Below, piece by piece: positions 42,401 through 57,400 of a stretch of DNA of 64,000 nt. This stretch comes from Anseranas semipalmata (lineage: Eukaryota; Chordata; Aves; Anseriformes; Anseranatidae): assembly GCA_013399115.1 (NCBI GenBank), contig VXAA01005254.1:671312-735311 (forward strand), given 5' to 3'. Made by a program: the position numbers and the translations under genes. The notes under the pieces are model-generated. The model did not search any database and was not told the origin of the DNA. It saw nothing but the letters and a program-made list of their open reading frames with translations. The first letter of the stretch is position 1; each line of letters begins with the position of its first letter.

Positions 42401-45400
42401 AAAACACTTGTATACACAGCTCTGAGAATTAAACTGTGACGCCAACTGAATTTCAGATGACAAAAAATCAGGGCAGTTTCAAAAGTCTTAATTCCAATTA
42501 TATAAAGCGTAAGTACATAATGTTTAGAGAGTTTTAGATAAGCTATGCTGATGCTGTGGGGACAACTCCACATGGGAAAATATTTAGTATGGAAAAAAGA
42601 ACAAATTCTCAGGAGATTGTTCAGGCCCTTGTTGACTTAGGACATTTAAGGGAATCTCTGTTTCCACTTGAAGCCAGTTTTTTAAAGTAGTCATCAAATA
42701 GCAATATCTTTCTGAAGGGTTATATATAGTGATAACAGAAGCCTTAAAACATAAATACATACTTCAAGTTTTTTTTTTTTTTTTTTACTGCTGGTCCTAA
42801 GATGCTGATATTTAAACAATTACATAGATGTTACAATATTGTATATAAAATATATGCAGTATGTAAGGTATATAAAACCACTGAAAACATTTCTGTTGTC
42901 TTAAGATGTTTTTCCATCAACTGCATATTAGATTCACTAAAATGTTTCTGTACTGGAGACTTCTGAAGGTCTTCTGTTTTCATAGATATGTAGGAAATTC
43001 ACTTGCATAACATTCATTAACATGGTAGTGACCTCATTAAGTCCTTTGCCTGCTTTGAATAAGCAATAGATTGCCCTTTTGTTTTATTCATACATGGTCT
43101 GGTATTTAATCCTGTGCGGTCACTGAAGGATAAATCATCATATTACTGTAAATTTTTAGAACGGTAACCTTTGCTTCAATTTCTTTTCTTCTGTTTGAGG
43201 TTTACTGTGTTTTCCCTGAACACTTCATCCTGTTCTCCTTGTAAAGTTACTCTCCTCCCTTTGTTACAGCCATCCTTTTCTCCCTCTGTAGTTTCCCTTA
43301 TTTCCAATAATTAAGCTCTTCCTCTTCTTCCCCATTTTGCCTTATTTTGGCATAGATTTTTGTAGCCAGATTTATCTCATGGAGATTTCTCTCTTGCACC
43401 TTCCATTGTTTTGTCTTTTTCTGGGCAGGCTTTTCTGCTCTCTTTCTGTATCTCAGCATAACTAATACCTCTGGTTGAGTCATCAGTCAGGGAACTGAAC
43501 CCTGGATCTTTGGATCTGAAATGATCTACTCTCTGAACCACAGACAGAGTCTATTAGCCAGTGGGCAGTCACAGACTCATAAACCTCTTGTGTGGTCCCA
43601 GCTGTCAGAAGACAAAAAGAGCTTATATTCACTTCCTCTTTCAAATTCTTTTTAATTTTGACTTTTATGCCATCTTAAGGCAGTTTTCAGGCAAGCTTTT
43701 TTAAATAGATCATTGCAGTTCAACTATTATATTAAATAGCACTTATTAGCTATGCCTGTTTATTCATCTTCAACATATTTTAAAGAAGTTACTAATGTTG
43801 CAGGCTTTCCTTAGGTTAGAATTTTTCACTCACTTGAAAGTAAACAAAGATTACTAGGAAGAAAATTTGAAACAGTATTACCTAAACAGGGAAATACTGT
43901 TAAAGTATTAAATATGTTTTTTCTCACTATTACATTAAACTTTTTTTCAGGTCCATATTGTTGTAACTTCATCAAATGTTAAGATTTACATTGATTGCAG
44001 TGAAATACTAGAAAAACCAATTAAGGAGGCTGGGAACATCACAACTGATGGCTATGAAATACTTGGGAAACTTCTGAAAGGTGACCGGAAATCAGCAACA
44101 GTAAGCAATAAATGTTAATCCATTTATTAATACAAATCCTTAACCCTTAAAATAGTACTGCACCCAAAGCTTTCAAGCATCTGGATTGCAAGACCCAATG
44201 TATTTAACTGAGAAGTACGGTCTTGATAGCTTTTTATTCTAGCAGAACTGCAAGAACACAAATCTAATAGCTGAAAGTTGTAGTCAAGTAAATTCAAAAA
44301 AGACAAAAAATGTTTTTCTTTTAATAGGGAGAGCAGTTAGTCGTTGCAACTATTGCTGTGGATTCTCCGTTGCTGGAAATCTTTAAATGAAGATTGTTTT
44401 GTTCTCCTAAAAGACATTCTGTAATGAACTGTTTTTAATTCTGGCAAGTCCTGTGGTCTGTCTTGTGACAGAATAATCCCCTCTGGCTTTATGATCTATA
44501 AACCTATAAGGAAAAAGTGGCTGCTGCTGTGAAGGGCATGTCAATTATCTTGATGGATTTACTATACTTAGTGCATATTTCGTGCTATTACCTGGCCTTT
44601 ACGTTAGAAGATCTAAGTTTGCAGTCTGGTCCATGTGTGCAAACCCTAACATCTGAAGATTCTTGGTGCTCACCACTAAATGTGTGGTTGTATATATCAA
44701 ATTACAGGATCATAGCTCTTGTGGTGAAAAAAAGAGAGGAAACTGCTTTTGTCATACCTAATGTCCCTACTTCAGCCTTTCTGCAGAACTGTTCTCCACT
44801 GATGTCAGTGGAAAGTTCCATACATGAATGTAAATTAATATATAACCCAAGCACTGCAGTCCTTAGAGCTGGTCCAAAAGTTCTTGAGCCAGATGTCATG
44901 CTGCAGTTCACAGGCACTCAGCTGATGTAGTTCATCGGTATTACTCATTAAGAATTGTAAAATTTTTCTTGAGTCACTTTATTTGTTTACCTTCTGCCCC
45001 AGAACAGGAACAAGCATCAGAGCTTGATGTTGCTTGTAGCCTTAAATAGGCTTATTTTTTACTTTTTTTAGTGTTTTTTAAATAATTTTTCTGTCATTGT
45101 CAACAACAACAACAACAAAAAAGAAATGAAAATGTGAATGATGTTAACTACATTAGAAATAAATTGTTTTAGGAGTAATTTTAATGCTAATGTGGATAGA
45201 TTTTATAAAAAACATGTATCTTTCAAGAGTTCTCCTTTCTTTTACAGTTAGAAATCCAGAATTTTGACATTGTATGCAGTCCAGTTTGGACTAGCAGAGA
45301 CAGATGTTGTGATCTTCCTTCTATGGTAAGTATAAATGAACCAGAGGCTGTTCAGAAAATCATTCCTAATAGCAAATTTAACAATATCAATATTAGCCTG

Positions 45401-48400
45401 GTATTATGCCTCGTACTGACAACACATTTAAACCACAGTTGTCAGAGCAGCCAGTGAACAACACTGCATTTCAGAGTTTTGTGTGTGAGAGAGAAAGATT
45501 GCAATATGCTAGACTGAGTCCCTTAGGAATGGTGGAAAACTATCAGTTATCTTTTGTATTTCAGTGATATTTAAGATCCTAGTCATTATGAAATGAATAG
45601 CTACATTATGTTTTATTTAATCTGTTGTTAGATTGGCATTAAAAAGTAACTTGTTTATTCTTTGCCAGTGCAAGCTGATTGTCTAATGGACATGAATATT
45701 AGAACAACAGAAATTTCACATGAATTTGGTTTTGCCTGTGCCTCTATTGCTAGTGTGTTATATTGTTAGCAGAGAAAATAATTTTCTAAAAACATGAAAG
45801 TCCTCTAGAAACATTTGGAAACCATTGTTTCACTGTGAGTTCTACTGTACTTGAAAACAGGATAATAGAGAATCTTGCCATTGTTGTAGAAAAGAAAAGT
45901 ATGCTGCCAAAAAGTACTTTTCTTTAAAAGGACAGTAATAGTTGTGACTGAATTTTCAGAGAGATGAATCAAAATGCCCAGCTCTTCCAAATGCTTGCAC
46001 CTGCACTCAAGACAGCGTGGGACCTCCCGGACCCCCTGGACCAGCTGTAAGGAACTATTTGCAATAGAGATTTTTTGATTTTTTAATTTATGGAACTAGT
46101 TTCATGTTGATCAAAGTGGAAAAAGGTAATTTTGGTTTGTGCAGACAGAAATAACACCAGCTAATTTTCTTCAGTGTATCATGGGGGAAGTCTGACAGTC
46201 CTGTTCTCACGTTCCTCGAGTAAGTGGAAACCTCCACTAAGTTGATTTGTGGTTTTGTGAAATAAACGTCAGTCATAGAGACAGTTGGTGATCAACAGGT
46301 TCATAACATCATGTTAATCTGTTCTCCTCTTGTCTTAGTTTAAAACACAATTGGGCAGCTCCTGCCATTTGTACCTGTCTATATAATAATCATTTTCCCA
46401 TTTTTCCAGTTTAATCACTGTGAATAGCTCCTCATCGTTTGATAGACTGAAAGAATCTGGCTCAATGCCAGCTGTCTTGTGCTCTGTGTACAAGATGTTT
46501 TAGTGGAATGTGCAAATACTTTTCCTAAATATAAAGTCAGGATTTCATTCCAAGGAAAGATTTTTTATCAGGGAAATAAATTAGTTACATTTATTTTATT
46601 TTTTATTTTGTATTTTTAATGTGGAGAGATAGTAATCTCTGGAATGGATACACTCCTACCAATTTACTTTGAATATAAAGGAGTTATATTCAGCCCAGAA
46701 GTCTTTCTACTTTGAAGCTATCACCAAATGCTGTATGAGGAATCTGAAGCCTGTTTAAGTTGCCTGGCAATCTGTTAGAGAGGACTTTGAGGGTTACTCT
46801 GTCTCAAAAGACTGACTGAATTTATAAATTAAATTTATAAATGAATTTATAAATTAAAGAAGTTTATATCTGCAAAAACAAAAATGACAATAATTTTTAA
46901 TGGGCTGAATTGTCAAGGCTGAAGCTTATGTGTTTTTTTTTTTCTAATGCATCTTTTATTCTAATACTCTTTAGCATTGTGATCTGTACACTTCAAATCT
47001 TTGGGCTTTCACATAAGAATTTGATAAAGAGGATTCTTAAGTTACCAGTGTGATGTACCCTTGCTTTCCCTGAAGTATGAAATACATTTCTTTCCAAATG
47101 TTCAATTTAGGGTGGTCCAGGTGCTAAAGGTCCCAGAGGTGAAAGGGGCTTGACTGGATCGTCTGTAAGTATCTTTCTGGAATGCATCTGTATTGTTGTG
47201 ACATGCTTACCTGTACAAAAATTTGTATGCTTATTCCATGCTGAGCTAAGAATGGAGATTAGAAGTTGAATTGGTAATACTATTTACATGCAGTCTAGCT
47301 ATTTAAGACTATATATATATAGCCTAAGTATATATGCCTCAAAGGCACTGACTATACATCAGAAGACTAAATCATATGCATCAGGGTGGTACTACGCACT
47401 CTGCAGTGTTGTTGTCCTTCCTTCCTTCTGTACAGACGGGACAGCTATACTTCCAATTAACACTGCCAGGAAGCATATATTGGCCTGGGACTGCCAACCT
47501 GAATGAGAAAATAGCTTCTGAAAAGATATGCTACTTTAATAACTGTTTCCACAATCCAACCTGTTCTGAAGTATCCAAGTGTCTTCAGGCTGCTGACTTA
47601 CCCTAAGTGCCTAACCCAAAGGATTTTGCAGTTACAGATCTAAGAAAAAGATGCCATTTATAATCTTGTTTTAATTTTCTTTAAGGGGCCACCTGGTCCT
47701 CGTGGCGAGACAGGTCCCCCTGGCCCTCAAGGTCCGCCAGGTCCACAGGGACCCAACGGGCTGTCAATCCCAGGAGAACCGGTGAGTGGCAATTCTGAGC
47801 GTGGGTGGCACTGAGTGCAGAGTCAGAGCTGTCCACAGGGTCAATGGTATTGGGAAGAGGGTGGCAGCTTTGCCCTGACGTTCATTTTCCCCTGCAGTGC
47901 AGTATTATTTTGAAACAAGTCTTTATCTCAAACAAGTCTCTTCCAATACAATAGCATCTTCTGTCCTGAATGCTACAGGTGCTTATGAGATGCCTGTGAA
48001 GGAATGGGATCTGATCATTGTGATATACATTGTGCTACACCATTTCTTCTCCTACAGCTTTACTGTGTAGTTCTAAGACTCAAAAATATCAAACTGTATT
48101 GCAGGAAAATTAAATGTGCAATGCTATTCTAAAGCTTTTCTTGCAGACTTACATATCCAACTTCTATTTTCTGTGCTTAAATCAGGAGATGGAGATTCAG
48201 AGAGGCAATGGGTACCTAGTTCTAGGCATGCAAAATAGCGCTTAGTTCCTTGGGGGCATTCTTGGTAAAGCCATGCATATTTTTGTGAGGGGCTACTTCT
48301 TATTTAATGTGTGTGCCTTCAAAGTGAAAGTATTATTGACTTCATTCTGTTAACACTGGTGAAGTTTCACCAGATTCTGTTTTTTAAAGCAGATAGCACA

Positions 48401-51400
48401 GCTAACCTTTTGTCTACATTCCAAATACATTAAGACTGCTTTTGCCATATTTTAATAAATAATCACCCCAAAAGCAGGACTATAATTGTGATGTTTCCTG
48501 TTTAGGAATATCTGGAACATTTTAGTATATCCAGCAGCTTTTTGTATGAAGTCTTACAATAAAATATAAAGCTTATGAAAAAATAGAATTGATGTCTCAT
48601 CACACACTGCCTCATTTTACGTTTGAAACCAGGCCACCTTCTCAGTCTACAATGTAATTTCTTTGGGAAATGGAAAACAAAATGTGCATTTATATAGACA
48701 TTAAATGCATCTTCTCTTTAGTAGGACAAAGTAGATAGAAAGATTTTGTTAACCGGTGTAGATGCTTTTTTGTTGTTGTTGTTGTTATATACCAGAAGGA
48801 AAAGCTTCATTAAGATGGTGTAAAGATGCCAAACAACAAGAAGGGACAAACACATTCATTTCACATGTGGGATATAATAAACACTTTTATTTATCACATT
48901 CAGTTTGAACACCTTTGAAGAATGAAAGCACCAACAAAACTGACATCATGCTTGGAACTTCTCATTAGTTAACAAGAAGTTATAATGCCACTTTTGAATC
49001 ATGTAATTTCATTTTTTTCATATCAATTTGCAATTTACATTGGCAGGCTATGTTTACAAATTGTATTGAATTAAATATTGTGGTGTCAAATTCAGCTCAT
49101 GTAGGTTTAGACTATACATTTATACTGTAGTATAAATGTAGTATATGTGGAATGCAAGCAGGTTGTGAGAAGCAATATCGTGCTTCTTTATATGCTCCCA
49201 CACCTTGTGTCCTGGAAGTGTGCAATGTCTTTTAGACCATGGGTTAGAGAAAAGCTGTCATACAAAGACCCAGCTTTTACCTTCTTTGGGTAGGTAAGGT
49301 ATGTATGGAGGGTAGGCAGCTCCATTCACCAGCTGAGAAAGATAAGGGAGGAGAAAACATGTTACCCTTCCCTGCTTTCCTGCTTGTGAAGATAGTAACA
49401 TTACAGTCTCTTTTATTGAAAAGTCTGTGACACTTTCTTATCAAAATTTGTGCTCCTTCCTGCATGCCTGTGTTTTTAATATAATATCGACCAGTTGTCC
49501 TGCATTTGCAAATGTTTGTGAGATGCTGAGTATTACTTCAATTAAGAGGTATATAAATCTTGTTTTTTTCCCGTAATACATAGTTGTCTTATAGATTCCT
49601 TAATTTAGGTGTCTTGCAGTAATTATTTTCAGTCTATTTACACAGAATAGTTATTTTGCTACTCTGTTCTGTAATTCAGAATCTCTGACGATCATTTATG
49701 AACATTATAGGGTCGTCAAGGAATGAAAGGTGATGCTGGCCAGCCTGGACTACCAGGACGATCAGTAAGTTGGTTCTTAGAAAAGATATTGACATTTTAC
49801 ACTATTCCTGATGCAGTGAGATGAGACATAAAAGGGGGAAGAAGTGGACCATATAATACAAGGCTGTTCAGTATTTAATTCCTACAATAGTTGTTCTGAT
49901 GTTGAGTGAGATTATTCCTGGGTGTACTCTAATATAGCCTATCTGTATAATTTTAATGTTTATTTTTAACCCAGAAGCTACAAGAAACAGAACCAGAGAA
50001 TTTAGAATATATGCTATAAAGCAATGCAATGTTAAAAAATAGGAGAATAAGGGGAAAAGAATAATAAAGGAAGAGTCTAATTTTTGTTTCTTTAGAAACA
50101 CTCTGGTTGATGACTGCAGTTAGATTTCAGCACCAGGTGTTAAAGGATTAGCGGACATCTGTTAGGCTCGTAAAGGCAATAATAAAGATATATTTGTTTT
50201 TAGGTTATAGTACTGAAAATTCTTTTTGAAGTTTAGGGGAAGGGGAAAAATGCAGTAAAAATTGAAGTGAGGGTAAAGACTCTTTATCATGTATATGAAA
50301 TAAATGGTTTCTCCTAAAGATTTTATTTTTGTGAATGTCAAATAATGACATTGAAGACAGATATTTAAATGTGTGCATGTATACTGGGATGATTAGCATA
50401 GCAGAGATGCTTGTTCTGTCTTGGATACAGTTTATCATTTCTTTTCCCTCTAGGGAACCCCAGGTTTACCTGGTCCACCTGGTCCAATGGGACCTCCAGG
50501 TGAAAGGGTAAGGTTTCCTCAGTTTATCTTCTTAAAAGACCTCTTTTTTTCCTTTCTTTATCATAGCTTTCTGTTTTCAAATACTTTTTCAAAAGGAGTC
50601 CTTTTATCCATATCCAACCTGGAGAGGTAAAAGTGGAAGGGCTGGAAAAACTTGTGGGTGAAAACCTCCCCAGATAGCCATAGGGTAGCCTTGTAATTTC
50701 TGTAAAAACTGCACGGCTTACTGTCCTGACCAAGTTCTCACATAGCTGCACATGATAAACAGTAAGTCTCCCGAGCAGGGGTCTGCTGAGGTACTCAACC
50801 CTGCTGTTTTCCACTCTCTGTTGCTGCTGTGGGGGATCCCCTGGAAGCTCTGCTTGTCTCAACATCTGCAAGATGTCATATCCATAAACAATCTGTCTGT
50901 GCTATTCTTACTGTGAAGGTCAAGTTTTCTCCTTAGCCTTTGATTGGACCTAAGTACTTTATTTTGAATGAGGGAGTTCTGAAATGTCTTCATAATGGAG
51001 AGCATGCTGACAGGTATTTTATTTCAGAGTTGTTGCAATCCCTTTCTTCCAATTTGGAGTCAACAGAGCAAATCTCTTTTGTCTGCACAGTGGTATATTA
51101 CACTTAAGATGACTGAAGCAATAAATTACTTTGACAGTCAAAATTAATAGCTGATATATACATTTATAGTTACGCTTTACTGGAAGTTGATAGCCAGAAA
51201 TAAAACAGAGCACCATGTGATAGCCAGTTGCCAAAGAACATACCATGGAATTGGTGGGTCATTAGTGGGCCATGGACTGTCAATGTTAGTTTGGGAATGC
51301 TGTGTTAGATTATTGAAATGGTCTCAGCACCATTTCTTGCAGGGGGAGTATCTGAGAGGGAGGTGTTCTGTTGTTCACCATTTAAGCAGAAACCTCAGAT

Positions 51401-54400
51401 TTTCCAGCTAATCTGTGAATGAGAGAGCAGCAAAAAGAAAAATCTTCCTCCTCTGGTATATAATGACAATTCCTTTTCTTAAAAAAGCTTGAGACAGATT
51501 CATTCCATCCTCAGTCAATCAACAGCAGCTGAACATCTTCTAAATTGGCTCAGGCTCATTGTTCCATATATAGCCTTCCTCAGCACTAGCTGTGACAGCT
51601 ATTTTTATAACTAACATTGTGGATAGGTTTTAAATTACATGATAGTAATTAGGAGTATTGTGATTACATAATCTTAAAGACCATTTTAATCAGGGGATTG
51701 CTGCAATTTTAGGTTAATCTCTAATCATGCTTTTGTTTTTTAATAGGGTTTCACAGGAAAAGATGGTCCCACAGGTCCCAGAGGCCCACCAGGACCAGCG
51801 GTAAATATAATTTTGTCTTTGGTATACAATGAAATAAGAGATCTGAGCTAAGAGAGAGCCACATTGACATTTTCTTAGTGACATGATCTAGTGGAGGGCT
51901 TGTTAGTGTTAAGTCATAGGTTGGACTAGATGATCTTGAAGGTCTCTTCCAACCTAAAGGATTCTGTGATTCTGTGATTTTTGATTTCTGTTAAATATGA
52001 AATTGATCCTTTGTTTAATATCCCAAATGGATCTGAGAAATTCTAAGTAAAAGGTGAGCAGAGAGCTGTGTAAAACATGTATTCATAAACATTCATGAGA
52101 ACTTAAATCTGCTTTCAGTTGCTTTTACCCACTTGACTTTCAGTGGTTTTGAAACTGATTTCATTCAGTGCAAATAAGGGAAGAACCGGTTTACCTTGTT
52201 CTCTAGCCATGAGCTTTAAAAGCATAGCTAGATCTACTGAAACCAATCAGTTTATTACTTGTAGTCTGGCGAAAACAGACTCCATGAATAATCTAAGTAA
52301 GTTTTTCTTAACATGAGTATTTGAGGATTACTTTTTGCTTAAAAAGCTGTTTCATTGTATTTTGTGGGACCATGTTAGAAAAAGTGCTGGTCCTTAGAGG
52401 AAAACATATCATTGCTGGATCAGACCACCCAAACAGGCAAGTTGCTACAGCTCCATATCTCCAGTCCAACCGGTAGCAAGGCTGAAGATGTATCCCCAGT
52501 AGACATGGATACAGAGCGCACATTTACACCACATAAATCCATATATAGATGGTGATGCAGATCACAGACACGCAGAGCAATCACATGAACACAAACAGCA
52601 CCAGTGACCTCATCCTCCTTCCCTCTCTGGTTGAGCAGGATGGAGGTCCACTATTGAGAATATATATGTACAAGGCAGACCCCTTCAGCTGCTGGGCTCA
52701 GACAGTCTGCCAAGTAGCTGCCCCTGGACTCCAGTCTCCACAGTCACTGGCACCTGGACATACAAGCCCCTGAGGCTGCAGCCCCACTCCAGCTGCTGGT
52801 ACAGACCATTGCACATGCACACACCCACACACAACTGGCCAGGACTTCCCTGGTCCCATAGTCAACCTGACCCACCTGTGCTGTCACTCCTAGAGACACA
52901 CAGGTGAACTCAAACCCAGAGATGACTCTCAGAGACCCACTCACCCCTTTGCTCGCAGATCTGGGAATTGCCAGGGCAGGGTAATTAATTTGGACTGCCC
53001 GTGCTCCCCCACCAGTGTCTTTCTTGTGCTACTTTGTGGGTGTGCAGATGAACTTTTATCACATAACCTAACACTGGTCTTTTATTTGTTTATATTTATC
53101 TAGTATAACTAGAATGAATTTTATGAACTCATCGTTGTGGACTTTTAAATGGATCACAAACCTGCTAGACAAAGTTAGAAGACCAAACTGCCTTTTGTTT
53201 CTTTGGGAATCTGTTACTAGGAATGATACAAAAAACATATAGACACTCTGCATCTTTAGGTTCAGAGATGCCTGTTAAACTTTGGTGTTACATAAAAGAA
53301 CACATTTCCATAAAGAAACTTTCTTTTTTTTTTTTTTCTGGAGGAAAGTTTTCAATCCTGATACATACATAACAGAAGAAAAAAACTGTTAAGAGCCCTT
53401 TTCAGTACTGTTTTGCACTTACTAATACCATAGCACTTTTCTTATCAGCATGTTGTGGGGTTCTACAATTTACTTTACATGTCTTCTGCTGTAGGGTGCC
53501 CCAGGAGTTCCAGGAGTTGCTGGCCCAAGTGGAAAACCAGGGAAACCAGGAGATCGTGGGACACCAGTAAGATAATGATACACTTATAGTATCAGTTTTA
53601 AAATTACACTGTCTGTTGATGAATATGAGACTTGTCCTTGCCTTAAATGCTTGTCTCGCACTTATGACAGTGGTTAATACAGCGGAGCTGACCTAAGACC
53701 ACAAACCTTCTTTCAAACAATTTTATTTTTACAGTATGTCTTTTTGCTGAGTTTAATAGTTGGGGCTGGAAACTGTGGTCTCTGGTTTCCACTGAAAAGA
53801 TTGTAGACTATTATGTGCCAAGGCATATATTCCTACACTGCATAAGCATGAAGAACTGGGTCAGCAAAATGACTGGTAGGTCCTTACATTTGTGTGTGTG
53901 TGTGTAGTGAAAAAGTGGTGCACTGCTGAAGGTGGAAAATCTTTGATAATGTTACATAATCACTTCTGGTTAGCAAATGTTTTGAGTTTCTACAATATGA
54001 TTTTAAAATTATTTGAGGGTGGATTCTGTGGGTTCTATTCAAACCTTTAAAGTTAAAGTACACCCTGAACAGGGAGAAAGAGCAGGAGGTGCTGCCTCCC
54101 CACCAATAGTTTCAGGAGAAATTTGAATTGATTCCTTTACAGGATCTCTGAGAAATTGTTTGATTCAGGAGTGGAGACAGCAATTAAAACGTGAAGTCAT
54201 TCATTTTTTATATCTTAATGTCTGTCAGTCTGCAAGAATTTTCCATCCCACTTCAATGTCTTTATGTATATGGCACCTGGATAATTCGGAGGAATATATA
54301 GTAGGCTGGGCAGCTTGGTGATTAAGAACTTTAAGTTCCCAGGAACATCTGGGAGCTGGGTCGTTTTCTCATACACATGCTGAATTCAGTCTGCATTTGT

Positions 54401-57400
54401 CAGTCTGTAAATCCCATTTCTCCTTGCAGTAGAGGACATTGGGTGCCTTAGGAAGGAACTTGAGCTTTCCTGCCATTAGACGTGTTCCTTGTGTGATATT
54501 CCTGCTAGGTCAGATGGTTGATGGACACAACTGGGGCACAGAGTGCTGTGGCTTACTGGCAAGTGAGCTCCAAAGTACCAGGTGTATCTGAGTTTTCCTT
54601 CACCTGGGATACTGCATAGCTGCCCCATTCCAGTAACAAAGATCTTTTGAAGGTAAATAAAGTGACTAAAAGGAATTTTGGCTACAAGGCCAGTTTCAGT
54701 GCGTTTGCAAAGCAAGGCAGTCAATGCCTGTCCAAGCACCACATGTAAGTTCTCCCACACTCTGATGCTAAGAGTTCCTTTCAGCTAGAAATACATTTTT
54801 TTTCCTGGTTGTTGCACTTTCTTGTAATGTGACACTGAGCATCATATTTACCAATTCTTATGTTTCTAGAACAGATCCCAGCAGGAATTCTGGCTTGCAC
54901 CTTGCACAGATGTTTTATCAGACTCCTGGTGGACAGAATTTCAATGCTTTCCTTTGTGATGCTTTGCATTAGAATGCCAAAGGTGCAGCCTAAGGGCCAA
55001 ATGCAGCTTGCCATGTCCTGAGTCATAGTTCAGGCTTGCCTGAATTTGTGACTACCTGTCCTGGAGAAAGATAATGAGGCTTCACATTGCCTCTGGTAAA
55101 TACACGTATTTTTGTGGCTAGATCTTGCCATTTTTCCTTCTACTCAAACAGTCTGTATTGTACGTATTATACAGCACAAGTCAGGTGGTAGGCCCCTGCA
55201 AAGCAAGGGTCATTATATCCCAGTCCAGGGATGCAAATTATGAGGAACATTGGCAGTTGCCAAGACATTCCCATTGAATGCAGTCAATTGAAGCTTTTTC
55301 CTGATGTGTAAAATACCACTAATATGCTAAGCTGAGGCAGACCACACCACTAATATGGCTGTAAACATTTCTCTACCTCAGTGTGTACTTATATAGAAAC
55401 AAGTTGATACTTGAAGCGTTAACTGAATTTTCATGGAAGTAGGAAAATTGACTTTATAATTTGCTTATAAGTATTTCCAAGAGAAACTTATGTGGGTTTT
55501 CAGTGTAGTAACAAAATGACTGAGAAAGGAACAGTAAGAGCATAAATAAGTCAGTAATCTATTGAGAACTGAGGCTATTGAGAACTGACTGGCTATCCTA
55601 GAAGAGACTAAAATACCTGTCATCTGCCTGTCTGGTCAGAGTGAGAGAGAATTTGCTAGTAGTCCATTCATATATCATGTGGTAACAACCTTCAAGGCTA
55701 AAAGTCATTAAGCTATAAGTGGATATTAGCTCAAGGAGAAATGACTATACATTTTCTGTGAATAAATGTAATGGGAAATAGAAGACCTTGGACTATCAGA
55801 GAAGAAAAGTTCCAGTACTGTTGTTTTAGAGGTTTGAGAATAAAAACAGTAATGGATGAGTGGGCAGACTAAGTCTTAAGGTAGAGCTGTCTTGTTTATA
55901 AAATAGACTTTGTGACATAGCGTCTGCGACAGCAGGGTCTGACTCTGTTGATCTGGAAGGACCCCAGGAAATAGTGCAATATATTTATGTTTTATATATA
56001 AGGTCCTATCAGACTGGTGGTTCCAGGACCAAACAGATTGTGAAAACTTTTAGAGGGTAATCCTTAGCGCATAAAGGAGACGTTTGTTCTGAGTTAAATG
56101 TAATTTTTGAGCATTTTCCATTCTCTGCTGGAATATATTCACTAATCTTGCATCCATCTATGCAGAGAGCCTAGATAAGGTCTCAAAAAGACGGTGCTTT
56201 GGGAGCACTGGACTGGTGGTTCTTGTGGGGAGCAAGAACAAGAAAAAAACTGAGTGCATTATCTTTTAAAGTAAAAATAGCAACCTTCCTTTGTTTTGTC
56301 CTCCTTAATCTGCAGAACTTTGCTGCAGCCCCAGCCTTCATCCCACAGCTCAGAAAAATCCCATGCACAGCATAAACTAGCATTTCCTCACACTGACCCC
56401 AAGTGACTCCCTCATCACAGGATATCAACAAAGTAGAATGTCAGCAGCAGCTGCTGCTTCTCAAAATGCTGGCAAGCAGTTGGCTAAATTGCACGTTTTT
56501 GTCTATTAAAAGAAAATAAAGTGAAATTTAAGCAGAATGTAGCCAAGTGGGAGGAAGATGCACATAGCAACTCAGTAATTGTAGTTGTAATTATTTTTTG
56601 GAAATCATATATCTAAAATATCCAGGTGGAAAATTAACTTTGTTGTTAACATAGCCAGTCAGCATCTAATCTTTACATTTTAAAATTAGTTAGGAATAGC
56701 CTGTAGGTTTCCAATCATAACACTGAATCAGTGTCTCTTTGCAAAGTTACCAACTGCTTAATGAGGAACATTTGATTTCAATGAATTGTAAAGTTGACTG
56801 TGTATTGCTTATAATTAATGAATGGCCTTAGCATTTTTCTAGCTGGGGGACCTTTGTTGGCAACACATTGGAGCAAGGTTGTGCCTTTGTTACTAGACAC
56901 CTTGTCTTACCAACATGGCTTTTGGCTGAAAGCAGCCTAAAGAACTTTTCTTGACTGTTCAGAAAAAATACTTCCAGAAATAATACACAGAATTTGAACA
57001 TTTTAAGCTTGCTAAGGAATTATTAAAATATTGCCAGTACAGTGAACTAGAAATCAGTGTACCAATAATCTGATTTCTAATGCTTGCGCTTACCTAGTGA
57101 ATGAACAAGATGCAATGCTTGATTTGTTTCTGGTCAAAACAACACAAGGTTGTTCTGTGAAAGCCTTAGAAGGAATGGGAATAGAATTAGCAGGAATTAA
57201 AAATATGTACTCAGCAGCAAAATTCAAGTAAATAGACTTTCATTAAATTGGAAAAATTACCAAGTTGCAAACAGAAAGAGAAGCACTGGTTCATTTGTTA
57301 ATGTTTTTTCCCCCAGATTTTCATGTTACAGACTTGTGCAAGTGAAAAAACTGCAATTTTATTCTATGGATATTTCAGAGACATGGTAGTTTATGAACAA

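Noticed and set aside
44517..44930. 137-codon open frame with a hydrophobic N-terminal stretch in the intron after exon 38
   Set aside because: It lies wholly inside an intron, has no similarity I recognise, no splice-site support and no evidence of its own promoter; probably a chance frame.
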